From contig JAFFJZ010000007.1 of assembly GCA_018340375.1 (NCBI GenBank), positions 28,432,001 through 28,496,000 of the forward strand: a stretch of DNA of 64,000 nt. The letters run 5' to 3'. The translations under genes were made by a program, and so were the position numbers. This document shows positions 51,895 through 64,000 of this stretch, one piece after another. Below the pieces are notes generated by a model. It ran no database searches, was not told where the DNA came from, and worked only from the letters and a program-made list of their open reading frames with translations. The DNA comes from Gonatopus flavifemur (taxonomy: Eukaryota; Arthropoda; Insecta; Hymenoptera; Dryinidae). Numbering within the stretch: the first letter of the stretch is position 1; every line of letters begins with the position of its first letter.

Positions 51895-54154
51895 GTAAGT
51901 CAAGTCTCTAGAAATCTTTTATTGTTCGATATATGTACAGCTTCTTAGTATAGTATTGGAATTCAATCGTGTTGTTGTTGTTGTCGTCGTTTCTACATTT
52001 GGATGCTTCCCTTGTCTTCATCCGTGGGTCGGAACGACGGCACAATTTCCGTTTGAGGAAGAAATCAAACGATGAATCGACAATTCTTGTTTCCACGAAA
52101 ACTCTCCCTTGCGTGGCTGTGATAAATAAGCGGAAAAACATACAATGTGACGAGGGTGTGATGAATTATTCCTTCGAGTGGAATTGAATTTCAGTTTGAA
52201 AATTGAAATGGAAGGGGGAAAGAGTGGAGAACGAAAGTGATTCTTCCCAAAGAACGAACTACTACAATGACATACGTTTTCCTTCAATATCTTCCTTATC
52301 TTTTTACGTCAGCGCGACGCGAATATCTCCAAACTGAATCAACCGCGTATTGCAACCGGATGCACGAGTACAAGGAAAAGTCGTACACGGCCTTTTTTGT
52401 ACACGTGAGTACACACGTGTTCTTCGATAACAACACGTGCCAACAGCTGAGAGTTCGGCATGTTGCCCACTGTCATACAAATGCGGTACTCTCGTCTAGT
52501 ACGTAGACAATAACGGAACAAAATATATACGAATGTGTATTGAGTTCACGATTGAATACCACTTTCTCTCTTCCCACTTTTTTTTCCTCGTTTTTTTTTT
52601 ACTTTTGCACCCATGCGATGTGTGCAAAAATCCTTTTTCTCGGTACGTATCTTCTGTGAGAACAAAAGAGGAATGAGAACGAAGGGGCGCATAGGACAAA
52701 TTTGGATGTCTTCCAGGGGGAGATAGGAGAAAAAAGAGCAGAAAAGTAACCTAGGAACCAAGAACAAAAGAGCCAAAATACAGATGTGGAATATACAGAG
52801 ACATCTTTCTATTCTTTGGAACGAACGTGTGTAACTGTGTGTATTTTTAATATTCCCGGTAAAAGAAACTTTTATGTTTGCTCTTCAAGGGTTAAAGGGA
52901 CATTTTTCATCTACAAATATCCATTCTTCGCTCGCTTATTCGAGGTTCAATTACAATAACACGATATAGGATTAAGAAATTTATACTTCGTCAATCCGTT
53001 TAACGTTTTTACCGTATAACACATCGGAGCAATAACTTTTTTCTCGACGGATGTTGAGGCACCAAGCACTGTACCTCTACAAGGAATAATTACATTTCAA
53101 ATTCCAAGTCGAAAAAACTGATGTGCATGCAGGAACAAAAAATCTCAAACGTGTAAATTGCTGTAATCAATCCCTAACGACATTTCCACCATCGTAGGGT
53201 ACAAAAGATGTTTGAACGTTATATTCTTGTCCCTCCCTGCAAATGAAGTTCTTGGAAAATTCTTTCGCAAGTACCAAGATAATCATGAGACATTAACTTT
53301 TCAATACAATCAGAAAATGGTACGCTAATTCTCATCTATGAAATGTAATAGGTACTTGTATTATCTAAGATTCAAGGCTGGTTGCCTTGACACATAACGC
53401 AACGACGACTACGACTCCGACTATAATACCTTCACTCCAAGATAGAGAGAAGCCGGAAAACGTTAATCGTCCTGCTGCAGATGGAATAAGTCATCTTACA
53501 ACAACGACGCATGCGACAGCGCTTTGATGTTGGAAGAAAATCAGAAGGTTCGATCCTAATCATATACTTCATTCCTCTCTCTCTCTCTCTTTTTCTCTCT
53601 CTGCTTATTCATACACGCGAGCGTGCACCTATTTAGAAATACATAGGAAGAGACAATACAATACGAGAATAAATTTTCAATGATTGGGCTTGACGCGCAA
53701 CTCAACGCAACGCAAAGTACGATCCCCGCAAACGCGATGGTTACGCCTTCATAAATTCCGAACGGAAAATACACAAACGTTACCGGTGACACACATGCCA
53801 AATGTCACTCTCGTTCGATTCACCGTGGGAGAATTTTTTCCGGAGTATGGAATTTTATAAAACATAAAAAAAAATACAAACTGTTGATGACTTGTACTGC
53901 CGTCCTAAGCCAAAAAGCCGTATGTCGACAAATTGTTTCTCCGTTTTTTACATATTCATATTCGAATAGCTTTTTTATATGTGTTCCAATGAAAAAAATC
54001 TTTACACTATTGAAAACTACGTGAAAAACTGATTTAAACATCATGGCGCTTGTATCATTTAACATGTGACAAGTTTAAATAAAATGCTTGATATTTCGAA
54101 AACATCAAAATTTTGACTTAGGACGGCAATATACTGTAGACTATAAAAATGCTG
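51895..54154. other. gene-poor, MITE-poor, less AT-rich stretch
   Basis: Many short frames overlap on both strands but none shows family resemblance. A CT microsatellite lies at 53574-53602. The scarcity of hairpin elements here and at 48.5-50.3 kb, together with the sequence composition, suggests regulatory or transcribed DNA around the kinase 5' end. Confidence 0.35.
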
Positions 54155-54882
54155 ACAATAGAATATAGCTTGGCGCAATGTTGACAGGCAAGGCTTGGCA
54201 ATCTATGAATATTCAACGTTGATTAACAAAAAATATGATCTTGCACCGGTATCGGTGTTCAACGAATTTCGGTTGTCAGTCTACCATCGATTCACAATTC
54301 CGCCAGGCTTGGCGCTTGCCAGGTTCATCCTTGGTCTAACATTGACCGAACGATAGATTCTATTGAAAGTGAGGATCATTTGAAACGTGGTTGAATATTG
54401 CCACAAACTTTGGTCCAGTTTGGATAAAAATCAGTTTTTCCCGTACCTGCACGGAAAGTTGATGTTTTCTGACCTATTTTTAGAGGGGGGATGGAGGGGG
54501 GAGGGGAGGAGTGCTGAATTCCAAGCGAATATGTCACAGCGGGAGAAAAATATTTTTCTCTCCTCCGGGCGGAAAATGGCAACTTTCTGCCCGCTGGCCA
54601 AAACGAAGTTGCCATACTTTCCGGCTCCGTCGGGGAGAAAAATAGTATACACACCTCGGGTGTAAATGTGTAAAATACTATTTTGCCCGCTCGCAGCGGG
54701 AGGAAAGTACTGTCACCCTGTTTGCAGCGGAAGGAAAATACCAACTATATTTTCGTTCTCAAATATGTATATGAATATTTTATATGCAATTAAACGGATA
54801 ATTCGCACTTTTCTTGCAGTTGTGGGAAAAAAATAGTATGTTCACCTCGGGGAGAAGTAGGAAATTTCCACTCGTGTAATTG
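54155..54882. repeat. TTGGC-rich repeat, left half (interrupted)
   Basis: Contains GCTTGGCGCAATGTTG, CGCCAGGCTTGGCGCTTGCC and, at 54480-54860, a GC-richer block with GCCCGCTGGCC and CGGGGAGAAAAATAGTAT words occurring more than once. It appears to continue after the hAT-like insertion at 57838. Confidence 0.5.
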
Positions 54883-56448
54883 CAGGGTTCCCGCTGGGAT
54901 GCCTTTTCGAAATTCCCTGATTTCCCTGATGATTAGAAAATAAAAGAAAATGTGCATTCCTTTGTTCTTATTAATTGTTATATAAGTTCTAACACGCTCT
55001 ACAAAGGTGTTAAAATCATTAGAATCGTTGTGATTCCTAAAATTATTCTAACTCTTGTTCTGGATCATGCAACCAATCATGGAGTGCTGGTTTCATTCTT
55101 TCGCATGGATAATATTTCATTCCTTTATTTTCAAATATTTCAAAAGATATGATATTTAATTGCTACTTAGATCTTGATTTCAAAAGCTTTTCCTGTATTC
55201 TAATAATATTCAAAATTTTGTAACAAACCTTGAAAAACAAAATTTCATTCAAAACAATTGAATGGAATGGGTGATTTCAATCACAATCAGCTTCGAATCG
55301 ATGCGATGTTGTTTGTATATGACTGATATAATTTAGGTGCTTGCATATGTTACAGGTTAGTTTATGAGTCAATATATATATATATTATATTGTAGGAATT
55401 GAAAGTTATAAATTACTATTAGGGATGCACTTTTCACATTTCCAATCATTGAATAGAAATTGAAAAACATTGCAAATTCAAAGGAATTCAAATCTCAAGC
55501 TTTGAACCGTCTAATTCAAGACAATCTTATTCAAATGGGTCATTACTGATTCAATATGATGGTATATTTTTTGCAGGGTACAATATCAAAGATTTGTGCA
55601 AAATTTGTTGTCACAGATGATTATTTTTGGGATTTCACAGTATAAAAACCAACAACATAGGTGACACAAAAATATGTCAAATCATAATTCCGAAAGCTAC
55701 AAAATTCCTTACACTGAGAAAAAGATTTATTTATAGTTGATAAGATTAGTTTATAGTAAACGAACCCTATATCTGCTTATGGCGAAATAAATATAAAACT
55801 ATTATCACCAAGCCGCATATTTTTGCGATGCTCTTTAGATAACTTCAACATTCGTTAACTATTAACAAATCATATTTGTGTATGGAATTGATTTTCAGTT
55901 GGTTGAAAAATTGAACAATTGAATTCAAAACTACTATGAAATTCTCTGAGTACAATATAAATTTTAGAATATTTTCACATTATTTGGGCCAATATTGAAG
56001 AATTAATCAATTGGAGAATAATGTGATATGAAGGAAGATTGTATATATAATGAAGTTGAACTAACATCACGATTCATTGATAAAACCATTTCACTCAGTT
56101 GATACACATCATTGCTTGCTCAAAATTTTCTGTAAAAACCCATTGTAAATGGGAATAGTTTCGAATGAGTGTTTTGAACCTATAATTTATGATTGACTCT
56201 ACCTTTTTTAATATTATTAGTTTATGTAGTTTTGAATCAGGAACTGTATCAAAATGACAGTTTATAATAGCGTCATTAAAAATACAGTTGAATATCAGAA
56301 ACTGGTATTCTACAATGGTTCTTAATAGTTTCATATGGTGGATTTTGACTGACGTTATTACAAGCTGTTATCCCAACACAGTCCTTCTCTCATTCAAAAC
56401 TATATAAATCATTAAAAATTATAGATTCAAAGGTAACCCTGTTAAAAC

Positions 56449-56773
56449 ACACGGAGAAAAAGGAATTCGCTGTGGCAGCGAAATCTACTTTTGCTGGGTT
56501 CCTTTTGCCAGAGCAGCAAATTTTTTGCTGTGACAGCAAACTATTTGCTGTTCCAGCAATCTTGTTAGCTGCGACAGCGAATTTTTAGCTGTGGCAGCAA
56601 AAAATGTTTGCTATCCCAGCAAAATTTGTTTGCTATTCTGTATATAATACTGAAAATTTGCTGGCGGAGCAAACATTTTTTGCTGCCACAGCTAAAAAAT
56701 TGCTGTCGTAGCTAACACGATTGCTGTTATAGCAAATTTTTAGCTAGGTCAGCAGAAAACTTTTTCTCTCCCT
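56449..56773. mobile_element. ACACGGAGAAAAA element: 11 phased GCTN5AGC palindromes
   Basis: Starts CACACGGAGAAAAAGG and ends CTTTTTCTCTCCCTG. Eleven exact GCT-N5-AGC words start at 56469, 56527, 56547, 56568, 56588, 56610, 56660, 56682, 56702, 56723 and 56743; one near match (GCCAGAGCAGC) lies in the first gap. Within each half the spacing is 20-22 bp. No open frame. Innermost of at least three nested elements. Confidence 0.85.
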
Positions 56774-56995
56774 GCAAATCCATTGATTCTCGCCAAATCT
56801 CATTGAATCTTACACAATGTCCTGACCAAATCTTATTCAACTATTTTCCATGAGATTTAATTAGATGAATATGTTTTCTCAATGTAATTCTGATCGAATC
56901 TCGCCAAATCTGATCGAGTCCCGCGCAATGTTCTGACCAAATTCCATTCAATTTCATTCTGTCAGATTCTATGGATTTTTTTAACCAGCGAAATT
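56774..56995. repeat. copy of the 33936-34109 repeat
   Basis: TCATTGAATCTTACACAATG, GAGATTTAATTAGATGAATA and TTCTGATCGAATC match 33936-34109 in order; the right end TTTTTTTAACCAGCG is a degraded ACCAGGG. Confidence 0.65.
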
Positions 56996-57837
56996 ACAAG
57001 TGTTATAAGTGTTATCGTGTTGTGGTGGCTAACATAACGGTTATCGCGCGTGCGCCAACACTCAGACCGCCACATCCAAATATGTGAAGAGTCACGCCAA
57101 ACTTATAACGTTTGTCACAAATCAGATTTATTAACTATTAACAAATCTGCATTCCAGCAAAATAAATCTCGTATTGATCGGAAACTAATTACTTACATCA
57201 AACTAGTTCTCAAATTCGATTGGAATGATTTGTATTTTGTGTGGACTCATACTTAACTGTGATTTATCTTATGAAAAAGTTAGAGATATCAAATCACTTT
57301 GTTATGAAATAAGAACCATTCGTTACTTTAAAAAAGTATGCAATTCTTAATATGAAATGAACGTACCAAATGAGTGGTTTTTTCATTCTAAATGCTGCAT
57401 AAAATAGATCCTACGTGTCCTAACTGCGATATTTGTCAATAGTTACTATATTTGTTAACAGTAAATGAATATTTTCCACTAAGTGACGAATAAATGTATT
57501 TATTTCATGTAACCAAATTCTTTTCTCAGTGTATCAGTGTTCTTATCGATATTATTTCGTTTTATGATTATTTTTCAAATGTAGATCGCCTGATTCGATT
57601 GACATGAAGAGTTCATAAATCATCATAATTTTGTTTTTCTTTGAATATCTACTTTGTTTCTTGAACATTGCTGAAAATTCAGGTTGTTTTGAAAAAAGTG
57701 TGCAAAGAGAATCATTTACTTCGATGTTTTCTTAGAAAAATGAAAAAATCAAAAATTTGTGTTTTTCCTCACAGGATTCCCTGATATTTCCCTGACTTTT
57801 TCCTGACTTTTCCCTGATTGGTGGGAACCCTGAATTG

Positions 57838-58560
57838 TCTCCCTCGCCTTCGGCTCGGGGAGACAAACTTCGCACTCGTCGGAAATTTCCCATTTTCCCT
57901 CCTTGACGAAGAATATACTTTTTCAATATAGCGCCAACCATTGGCGATAGCATGGCTCAATATTGGCATACTCCTTAATTTGAACTTTTGATGGCTGAAT
58001 TGCTAGCTAAGTTACCGATCGAGGGTTTCTCGCGAGTAGTGAGAGATGTATACAAGGAATATATAAGACTCAAGTAATTCTCTGGGAGAGGAGTGAATCG
58101 TTCTTTGTTAAAGGTTACAGCAGAGGGCTCCTACTGCTGGTCCATGTTGTGTATACTTCTCATGGCAAACTTTAGCGACAAAAATACAGATAAATCAAGA
58201 AAACGCAATAAGATCCCACATAACATATATTTGGAAATTGTGAAATGCGTATACTTTTTATATATATTTTTTACAGTTTTATCATTGGCGCAACAAAATT
58301 TTTCCATTGTTTGGCAATGATGGCCTATTTCATTGCCATTTTTGCACCAACGATGTGGCTCCATTGGAAAAACACATTGATAAATGATAAAATGATGTTA
58401 TCATTTTAGTGTTGCGCCATGCTCGGTTGCCAAGCCTCGGTCATACTTTATCTACGTTGCGCCATGCTAATTTTATTCTTTGCAGCATTTTGTGCTGGCA
58501 GTGAACTTCGTTGGCATACAATAAACCTCGAGTTCCCGAAGATGACGTTCGCTTACCTTT
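57838..58560. repeat. TTGGC/GCGCCA-rich repeat, right half
   Basis: Resumes the interrupted host repeat (TCTCCCTCGCCTTCGGCTCG), then GCGCCAACCATTGGCG, TTGGCGCAAC, GTTTGGCAATGATGGCC and two TTGCGCCATGCT words (58406-58470). Boundaries uncertain. Confidence 0.45.
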
Positions 58561-61359
58561 AAAAGGTTTTCATATGCATCTTTTCAATGATATGGAAATG
58601 CATCATTGTTCGATGGATGTGTATATATACCACCTACGACACGATCAGCCGGAAATCACGTGGTAGCGTATCGCACTGCCCACAGGAAGTGTCGGTGGTC
58701 GTTTATACATGGGTAAGTAGAAGAGAGAATAGGTATTGTCAAAGATTATGTAAAACAGAAAGGAAGGGAAAATGTAAAAATCAATATTTATTCGATTCAT
58801 AAAATCTCCCGATAAAATTTGACACTTTTTCTAAATAAAAACTTCGTCGATGGATCGCAATGCAGAAAAATTGTATTCCTACGCCACCTATGATTCTTTT
58901 GAATGTTCCAAATATCAATTCTTGTTTAAACTTAGCAGCATATCACGATTTCTCAACCTTGTTGTGAAGCTCGGTTTACAAACGGGTGTATTATTACTAA
59001 GGCGTAACAAGAGAAAACGTTAAGAGATGTCAAGCCCGGAGAATACACGCATGAAACGCATAAACGGTTTAGTTGCATACAAAGTCATGGAAAAGATTCT
59101 ATGACATATCCACGATCAATCACTAAGATATCGAGTTTTATGCACAATAATTGTTTATGCAGCACAATGGGATTTATTCTGATAAACAATTCTAATGACT
59201 TGAAGAAGTTGAAAGGGTAAAAAGATCTCTGCAAGAAGATTCGACTGCATAAAATTGTTACCTGAATTTTATGAAAGATAAGAAAATACGTAAAGCGAAC
59301 GTTTGCGATTCTTCAAAGTTTATGCGATAAATGCTTGAGATATTACGACAACATAAATGCCAACACTCGATAATACATTTCAAACCTAATAGTATGCGGT
59401 GCGTGATTGAATTAATGAATAAATCTAAGCGATTCGCAACGAGATTCCAGGGAATGTACTACTACAACGACTGCTCCTCTAAAGATCTCCACGATGGAAA
59501 TTGAAAATTCACCAATATCAATTTTTCTAAGAATCGAGTTGTTGAATTAGCATTCGATCAGACGGTTGTTAGTTAATTTTGGTTGGTAGAAGAAAACCGG
59601 TTATCTCTAAACGACCGGACGAATGTTAAAGAGGCGCTACTGGTGTGTAGTTCATTGTCCTCTTGTCGCATGTTAGACCGCGTGTTATGCTTGTTACCAC
59701 TTACTGGCATCACTATCCAAACCTCTTACAAAGACTTAATTGCGTCTTGCGCACTTGAATGCGCATTCGATAACACGGTTTACGCGTTCATATGTGTGTC
59801 TGTCGGTATGGACGACACAGTGTCTTTTTCATTTCATGTGTATATGTGTACGTGCAGGGCGTGAAGGTGGTCTCATAATTATCACTGAACTGACAAATGA
59901 ATATCCCCTATCAGTTTAGACGAGAGCTCGAGGGACTCTATTCGAGTATCTTGTAAGAGAAACTCGATTGTATGTATGAGAATATTATAACTGTACTCGT
60001 AAAAACACCTTCGGCAATATATATGGTAAATTATCATTACCTCTTTATCTTTTTCTCTTTTTTCTTCAAATATTATTTATAAATCGTTTCGAATGAAACA
60101 AAAGCTCCGAGTGAATATAATCGGCACGGAGTGTAGATTCAACCATAAGCTGTCTTTACGTTATTCCAATTATTTGCATTGTAATATCATAAAACTGTAC
60201 AATTGAGAGATGATCTGATTATTTTCTTGCAATTGTGAAGAAAGAAGAGACGAGGAGTCGTTGAGGAATTGTTAGTTCGGATGTATGTCAGCGAATGATG
60301 ATCTTTTAATCGAATCGACAAATGAATATATCTTTATTAATATAGCCATAGATACTTCGAAGAAAAAGACCCACATGAGCAAGCGGGCGTACAAAGTCAA
60401 AGTGCGTATTGAGATAACGGTATGCCATATATATATATATAATTTTTATATTTATATGTATATATGTGTATACTTATATACACGGAATGTCTGAGAATTT
60501 CTAATCTCAAGAGTGAGTTGTTGCGAAGGAGAAAATTGAAATGAATTGGGATGTGTGAAAATTTCATCAAAGTTTAATAAAAATGTGTTTTACGCGTGAT
60601 GCTCTAGCGGTTTTCATGTACGTGAGGATCATAATGAAGTTGTGGAAATTCCTCTAACAATACCGGGGACTTCGAAGATCAAAGAGTTCAGTCTCTAAAT
60701 TCTTTCGTACTTGTTTATCGAGTGACCTTTTTACTTTATAATGTAGTTTCATTCTTCATGAGGAACTTGACTTTTTTTTTCAAATAAAAGCACAGCACTG
60801 TGAACATTTTTTACACAAGCATTGTCCCTGGTGGATTCCTGAAAAAAAATTTAGAGAAAATCAAAAGTATCGGTCAAGTAACAAAAGTGTTTGATTTTTC
60901 ATAAAGAGTAACCGCAAAACTCGCCTGTTTGTTTGGGACCACGAGTTTCAGGTTGAAATGCGTTATGAAAAATATCGTATGTCTATCATTTGCGAGGGAA
61001 TACTATTTCTCGGTGAGCATAAGATTGGTTTCAGAGAAAAAGGAATCGACAATATAGATAGATTCTTCATAGAATCGATCCTTTTATATACAGAAATTAT
61101 CGAGGTTCATCGGTTTTTATAAAATCTTGATCGAAATTTGATACTACTTTACCTCCAAAACCTGTGCTATGCGCATTAGGAAATGATATTCCCTCGCAAA
61201 TTATGAGCATAGAGCATTCTTCAGAATGCATTTTCACCTGACACTGGCGGTCCCAAAAATTAGGCGACAGAAATACTTTTTTTGAGGAATCTACCAGCAA
61301 AAATGTTTGTGTAAAATAAGTTCCAAACTTTTTTGTAAATCTACAAAGAAATTTTGTAC
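58561..61359. other. 2.8 kb without a recognised gene
   Basis: Less AT-rich patches at 58620-58720 (followed by a GTAAGT donor near 58714) and 59580-59870 are open in plus-strand frames, but neither resembles a known family. A TA-rich microsatellite lies at 60430-60483. A lone CCCTGGTGGATTCCTG near 60827 resembles one end of the CCCTGGT elements. Confidence 0.35.
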
Positions 61360-61525
61360 AGTGAATTTGTTCGCTGCTACAGTTATATTTTTCAGCTGAT
61401 ACAGCAAGAATTCGTAGTTACGATATAGCAGGTTTTATGGTTAATATTCGAATAGGGAAACAACTTATCCAGGTATGGTATTTCAGCTGTGGTAGTTGAA
61501 CAATACACTGAGAAAAATTTATGAA
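61360..61525. repeat. remnant of a GCTN5AGC-word element
   Basis: GCTGCTACAGT and GCTGATACAGC words, and a CACTGAGAAAAATT end near 61506. Heavily eroded. Confidence 0.4.
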
Positions 61526-61559
61526 CATTTTGCTTCCTCGTCAGAGGGAAGCTTTGTGA

Positions 61560-63300
61560 TCGTTCCGAGGAACCAAACATTTTTTTGTCTCCAAACTCAA
61601 AATCTCTCAGACCAAATGTTCCTCAGAGCTCAGGGAGCAATTCTCGCTCCATGTCTGCCTGTCTGTCTGTCTGGAGGGATATGAACTATTCCGCGACCGC
61701 GCATATCTTCCGTTCCTATTATCCGATCGTTATGAAATTTTTACCACAGTTGGAATCCGAGCTAATGGTGGTCCCATATACGTTTCAACCTGATTCTTAC
61801 AGAAGAACGGCAGGGGTGAAGGAAAATGTTATGAAAAAAATCATGATTTTGCGACCGCGTATATCTCCGCTTCCTACTATCCGGTTGCAGTGAAACGTAT
61901 ACCACGTTCTAATGATGATCCGATAGTGGTCTCATATGAGTTTTATCCTAATCGATTGAAAACTGTGGAAAATTTTTGTTTCGCGATTTACATTATCTGA
62001 CAATATTTTGAAAGCATGCTTTCCCCATGTTGGTATCATCCAAATGCCATGAAACTTGGAGTATAATCAGTTCACGGAGGGTTAGTTGTATGGTGTGAAT
62101 TCAAAACAAATCGGAATTGAAGGAAGAAAGTGGTAAGCACTAAGCTTCGAAATGAAATTTGAAAATTTCGTAAACATCGTTATCATGCGGATAACTTCCG
62201 TTCCTATCATTCAATTTTCACGAAATTTTCACCACAGCTTTATGCATTGTGGATCGCAGTCCTATGTAAATTGCAACCTGATTCTCTACGAAAAACGGGA
62301 GAAGGAAAGAAAACATGTTATTGAAAATTGTGATTTTGTGACCGAGCATGTCTTCGCTTCCTGTTATCCGGTTGGAATGAAATTTTTACCACGTTCTAAT
62401 TGTGATTCGATAGTGTTCCAACATGAGTTCCATTCCAATGGATTGAGAATTGGGGAAAATTTTCTTTTGCGATCCGCGTTATTTGACAATATTTTGAAAA
62501 CATGCTTTCCCTATGTTCCTATCATCCAAATGCCATGTGATCTTGAACATATCCAATCTCGGAGGCATTAGGTGTACCGTGTAAATTCCAAGCAAATCGG
62601 AAGCAAAGGAAGGACAGGGTAAGCATCAAGCTTTGCAACAGTATTTGAAAATCTCGAAAATACCGCTATCATGCAAATATCTTTCGTTTTTATCATTCGA
62701 TTGTTATTCAGTTCTTACCACAGTTTCATGGGATGTCGATAGTGGGCCCATATCAGTTTTATCCTGATCGTTACAGGAAAAAAACGGGACAGGGAAAGAA
62801 AACATGTTACCGATCTTTGATTTTGCGATCGGGTGTGTCTTCGCTTCTCGTTTCGCTACTGTTTCAAAGCTTGATGCTTTCCGATTTGCTTGAAATTTAC
62901 ACCTTATAACTAATGCCTCCGGGATTGGATATGTTCAAAATTACATGGCGTTTGGATGATACAAACATAGGGAAAGCATGTTCTGTCTTCAAACTCAAAA
63001 TCTCTTAGGCCAAAATGTTGCTCCAAACTCGGGGAACATTTTTGGTTGCGTGTGTGTGCGTGTATGTGAATAGGATTGCGACCGCCCATATCTTCGGTTC
63101 CTATTATCCAATCGTCATGAAATTTTTACCACAGTTATGTGCAGTGTCGATAGTGGTCCTATATAAGTTTCAATCTGATCGTTACAAGAGAACGGGAGGG
63201 ATGAAGGGAAATGTTCTGCAAATTCGTGATTTTTGCGACCGCGCAGATTTCCGCTTCCTGTTATCCGATTGCAATGAAACTTAAACTACGTTTTTCCTTC
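61560..63300. repeat. degenerate, partly inverted repeat cluster
   Basis: The phrase GCGACCGCNNATATCTTCCG followed by TTCCTATTATCCGATCGT and TGAAATTTTTACCACAG recurs at 61696, 61852, 62189, 62337, 62668, 63079 and 63237 with divergence. A landmark (GGTAAGCA.CAAGCTT) repeats at about 62130 and 62620, roughly 480 bp apart, and 62864-62982 is an inverted copy of 62500-62650. Open frames in it, with recurring ATAHIF..YYPIVMKFLPQ-like translations, are repeat translations and not a gene. Confidence 0.65.
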
Positions 63301-64000
63301 AATTTGTGGTAATTTTTTGAAAACTTATAGTAATATGTGTCAGATTCAAAGTTACGTTCACCAACAAGAGGTATGAATTGCCATAAGTTGAAGGAAGAGT
63401 GGATATGAATGTTAATGTATCCCAAAACTGCCATCATTATGGTAAAAAACTGTTTGGTTGAATGAAATAAAAATTGTTTAGGATGAATAAAATTTGATGC
63501 ACAATAATTACAAACAATTAAACTGTATTTGTCCTGAACAAATTCAATTTCAGCTAACCAAAAAGTTTCTTTACGTTCATTTCAATCAGGATTTTGATCC
63601 GCTATGACAAAACAAACAGTGTACGTACCCTACACCATCAGAAGAATTCAATTGTTAAGAAACTATTCACACAAGCATTTTTTTGTAAATTTCATGAATT
63701 TGAATTATTTTTTATAGAGAATTTCTTAATTTTAATGATAAATTTATTTAGAAGAGGTTCTCATTAACCGAATTCTGGCATAAGGTGATTTTTTCGAATT
63801 TTTTTCTTGAGAAGGAAGTAAATTAAGAACTCAAGTTATTTGAAACTCATTGAATGGGTCTCAAAGTACATGAAAAACATGTTCTCAACTTAAAGAAACT
63901 TTGAAGGCGTTTCTCTCGAAACCATGTTTTTCAAGTTTGGCTCAAAAACTACTGAACGGATCGCTCTTTTTTTTATTTTGAAGCTGATTGAATTTATTGG
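63301..64000. other. right edge, nothing recognised
   Basis: AT-rich sequence with no coding signal or clear repeat boundaries. Confidence 0.5.

Larger units (their letters stand above)
55713..57531. mobile_element. TA-CACTGAGAAAAAG element, itself a host
   Basis: Left TACACTGAGAAAAAGATTTA and right AAATTCTTTTCTCAGTGTA, with TA on both outer sides. 1.8 kb, containing the GCTN5AGC element and a copy of the 33936-34109 family. Confidence 0.65.
54883..57832. mobile_element. CAGGGTTCCC-ended hAT-like element carrying nested insertions
   Basis: Left CAGGGTTCCCGCTGGGA and right CCAATCAGGG-type complement ending GGTGGGAACCCTG. CCCTGA words lie next to both ends, 9-12 bp apart (54905-54930 and 57778-57820). 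AATTG flanks both sides (54878-54882 and 57833-57837), shorter than the 8 bp expected for hAT. No transposase frame. Contains the CACTGAG element 55713-57531. Confidence 0.6.

Noticed and set aside
52018..52776. Several overlapping frames as coding exons
   Set aside because: Frames occur on both strands at once, with no homology and no consistent splice sites.
61585..63284. Protein family with ATAHIF and YYPIVMKFLPQ motifs
   Set aside because: The motifs come from the same repeated DNA phrase, and frames are interrupted between copies.

Overview
This 64 kb window comes from an AT-rich animal genome, almost certainly an insect. It holds parts or all of four intron-containing genes: a GMC-family glucose-dehydrogenase-like oxidoreductase, a CCDC43 homologue, the piRNA-pathway DEAH/Tudor helicase spindle-E (TDRD9), and a DYRK2-class protein kinase. 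Introns are GT-AG and many coding introns are very short (about 50-120 bp). I cannot fix the order from sequence alone; a hymenopteran would fit but is not proven.

Layout. 1-12.3 kb, minus strand: the GMC oxidoreductase. Its start codon is at 11783, six coding exons are visible, and the C-terminal exons lie beyond the left edge. Its introns are packed with transposons, including a mariner with one in-frame stop (346-1847). 12.5-16.7 kb: hairpin elements and a 120-bp tandem array. 16.76-18.59 kb, minus: complete CCDC43. 18.6-21.7 kb: at least seven nested hairpin elements separate CCDC43 from the divergently transcribed spindle-E. 21.72-26.58 kb, plus: complete spindle-E in nine coding exons, predicted 1431 residues. 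26.6-34.1 kb: no gene recognised; several MITEs, including a textbook 131-bp hAT MITE with a perfect 8-bp target duplication, and a fragment resembling the hammerhead ribozyme of Penelope-like elements. 34.2-39.35 kb: a stretch free of recognised MITEs that is probably the long 3' UTR of the kinase. 39.35-46.38 kb, minus: eight coding exons of the DYRK2-like kinase, lacking only the extreme N-terminus. 46.4-54 kb: kinase 5' region and a possible plus-strand first exon near 51.85 kb. 54-64 kb: nested transposons, a GC-richer stretch without a recognised gene, and a degenerate, partly inverted repeat cluster at the right edge.

The most unusual material is the non-coding repeat content. Several element families with different termini share one design: the body is made almost entirely of one short word repeated at about 10-11 bp or about 20-22 bp, that is, at one or two turns of the DNA helix. 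I flag this as the most likely undescribed phenomenon. No operon-like or defence-cluster logic is present. The only functional link I can see is that spindle-E silences transposons in other insects and here sits in transposon-dense DNA, which is context and not evidence of a mechanism.
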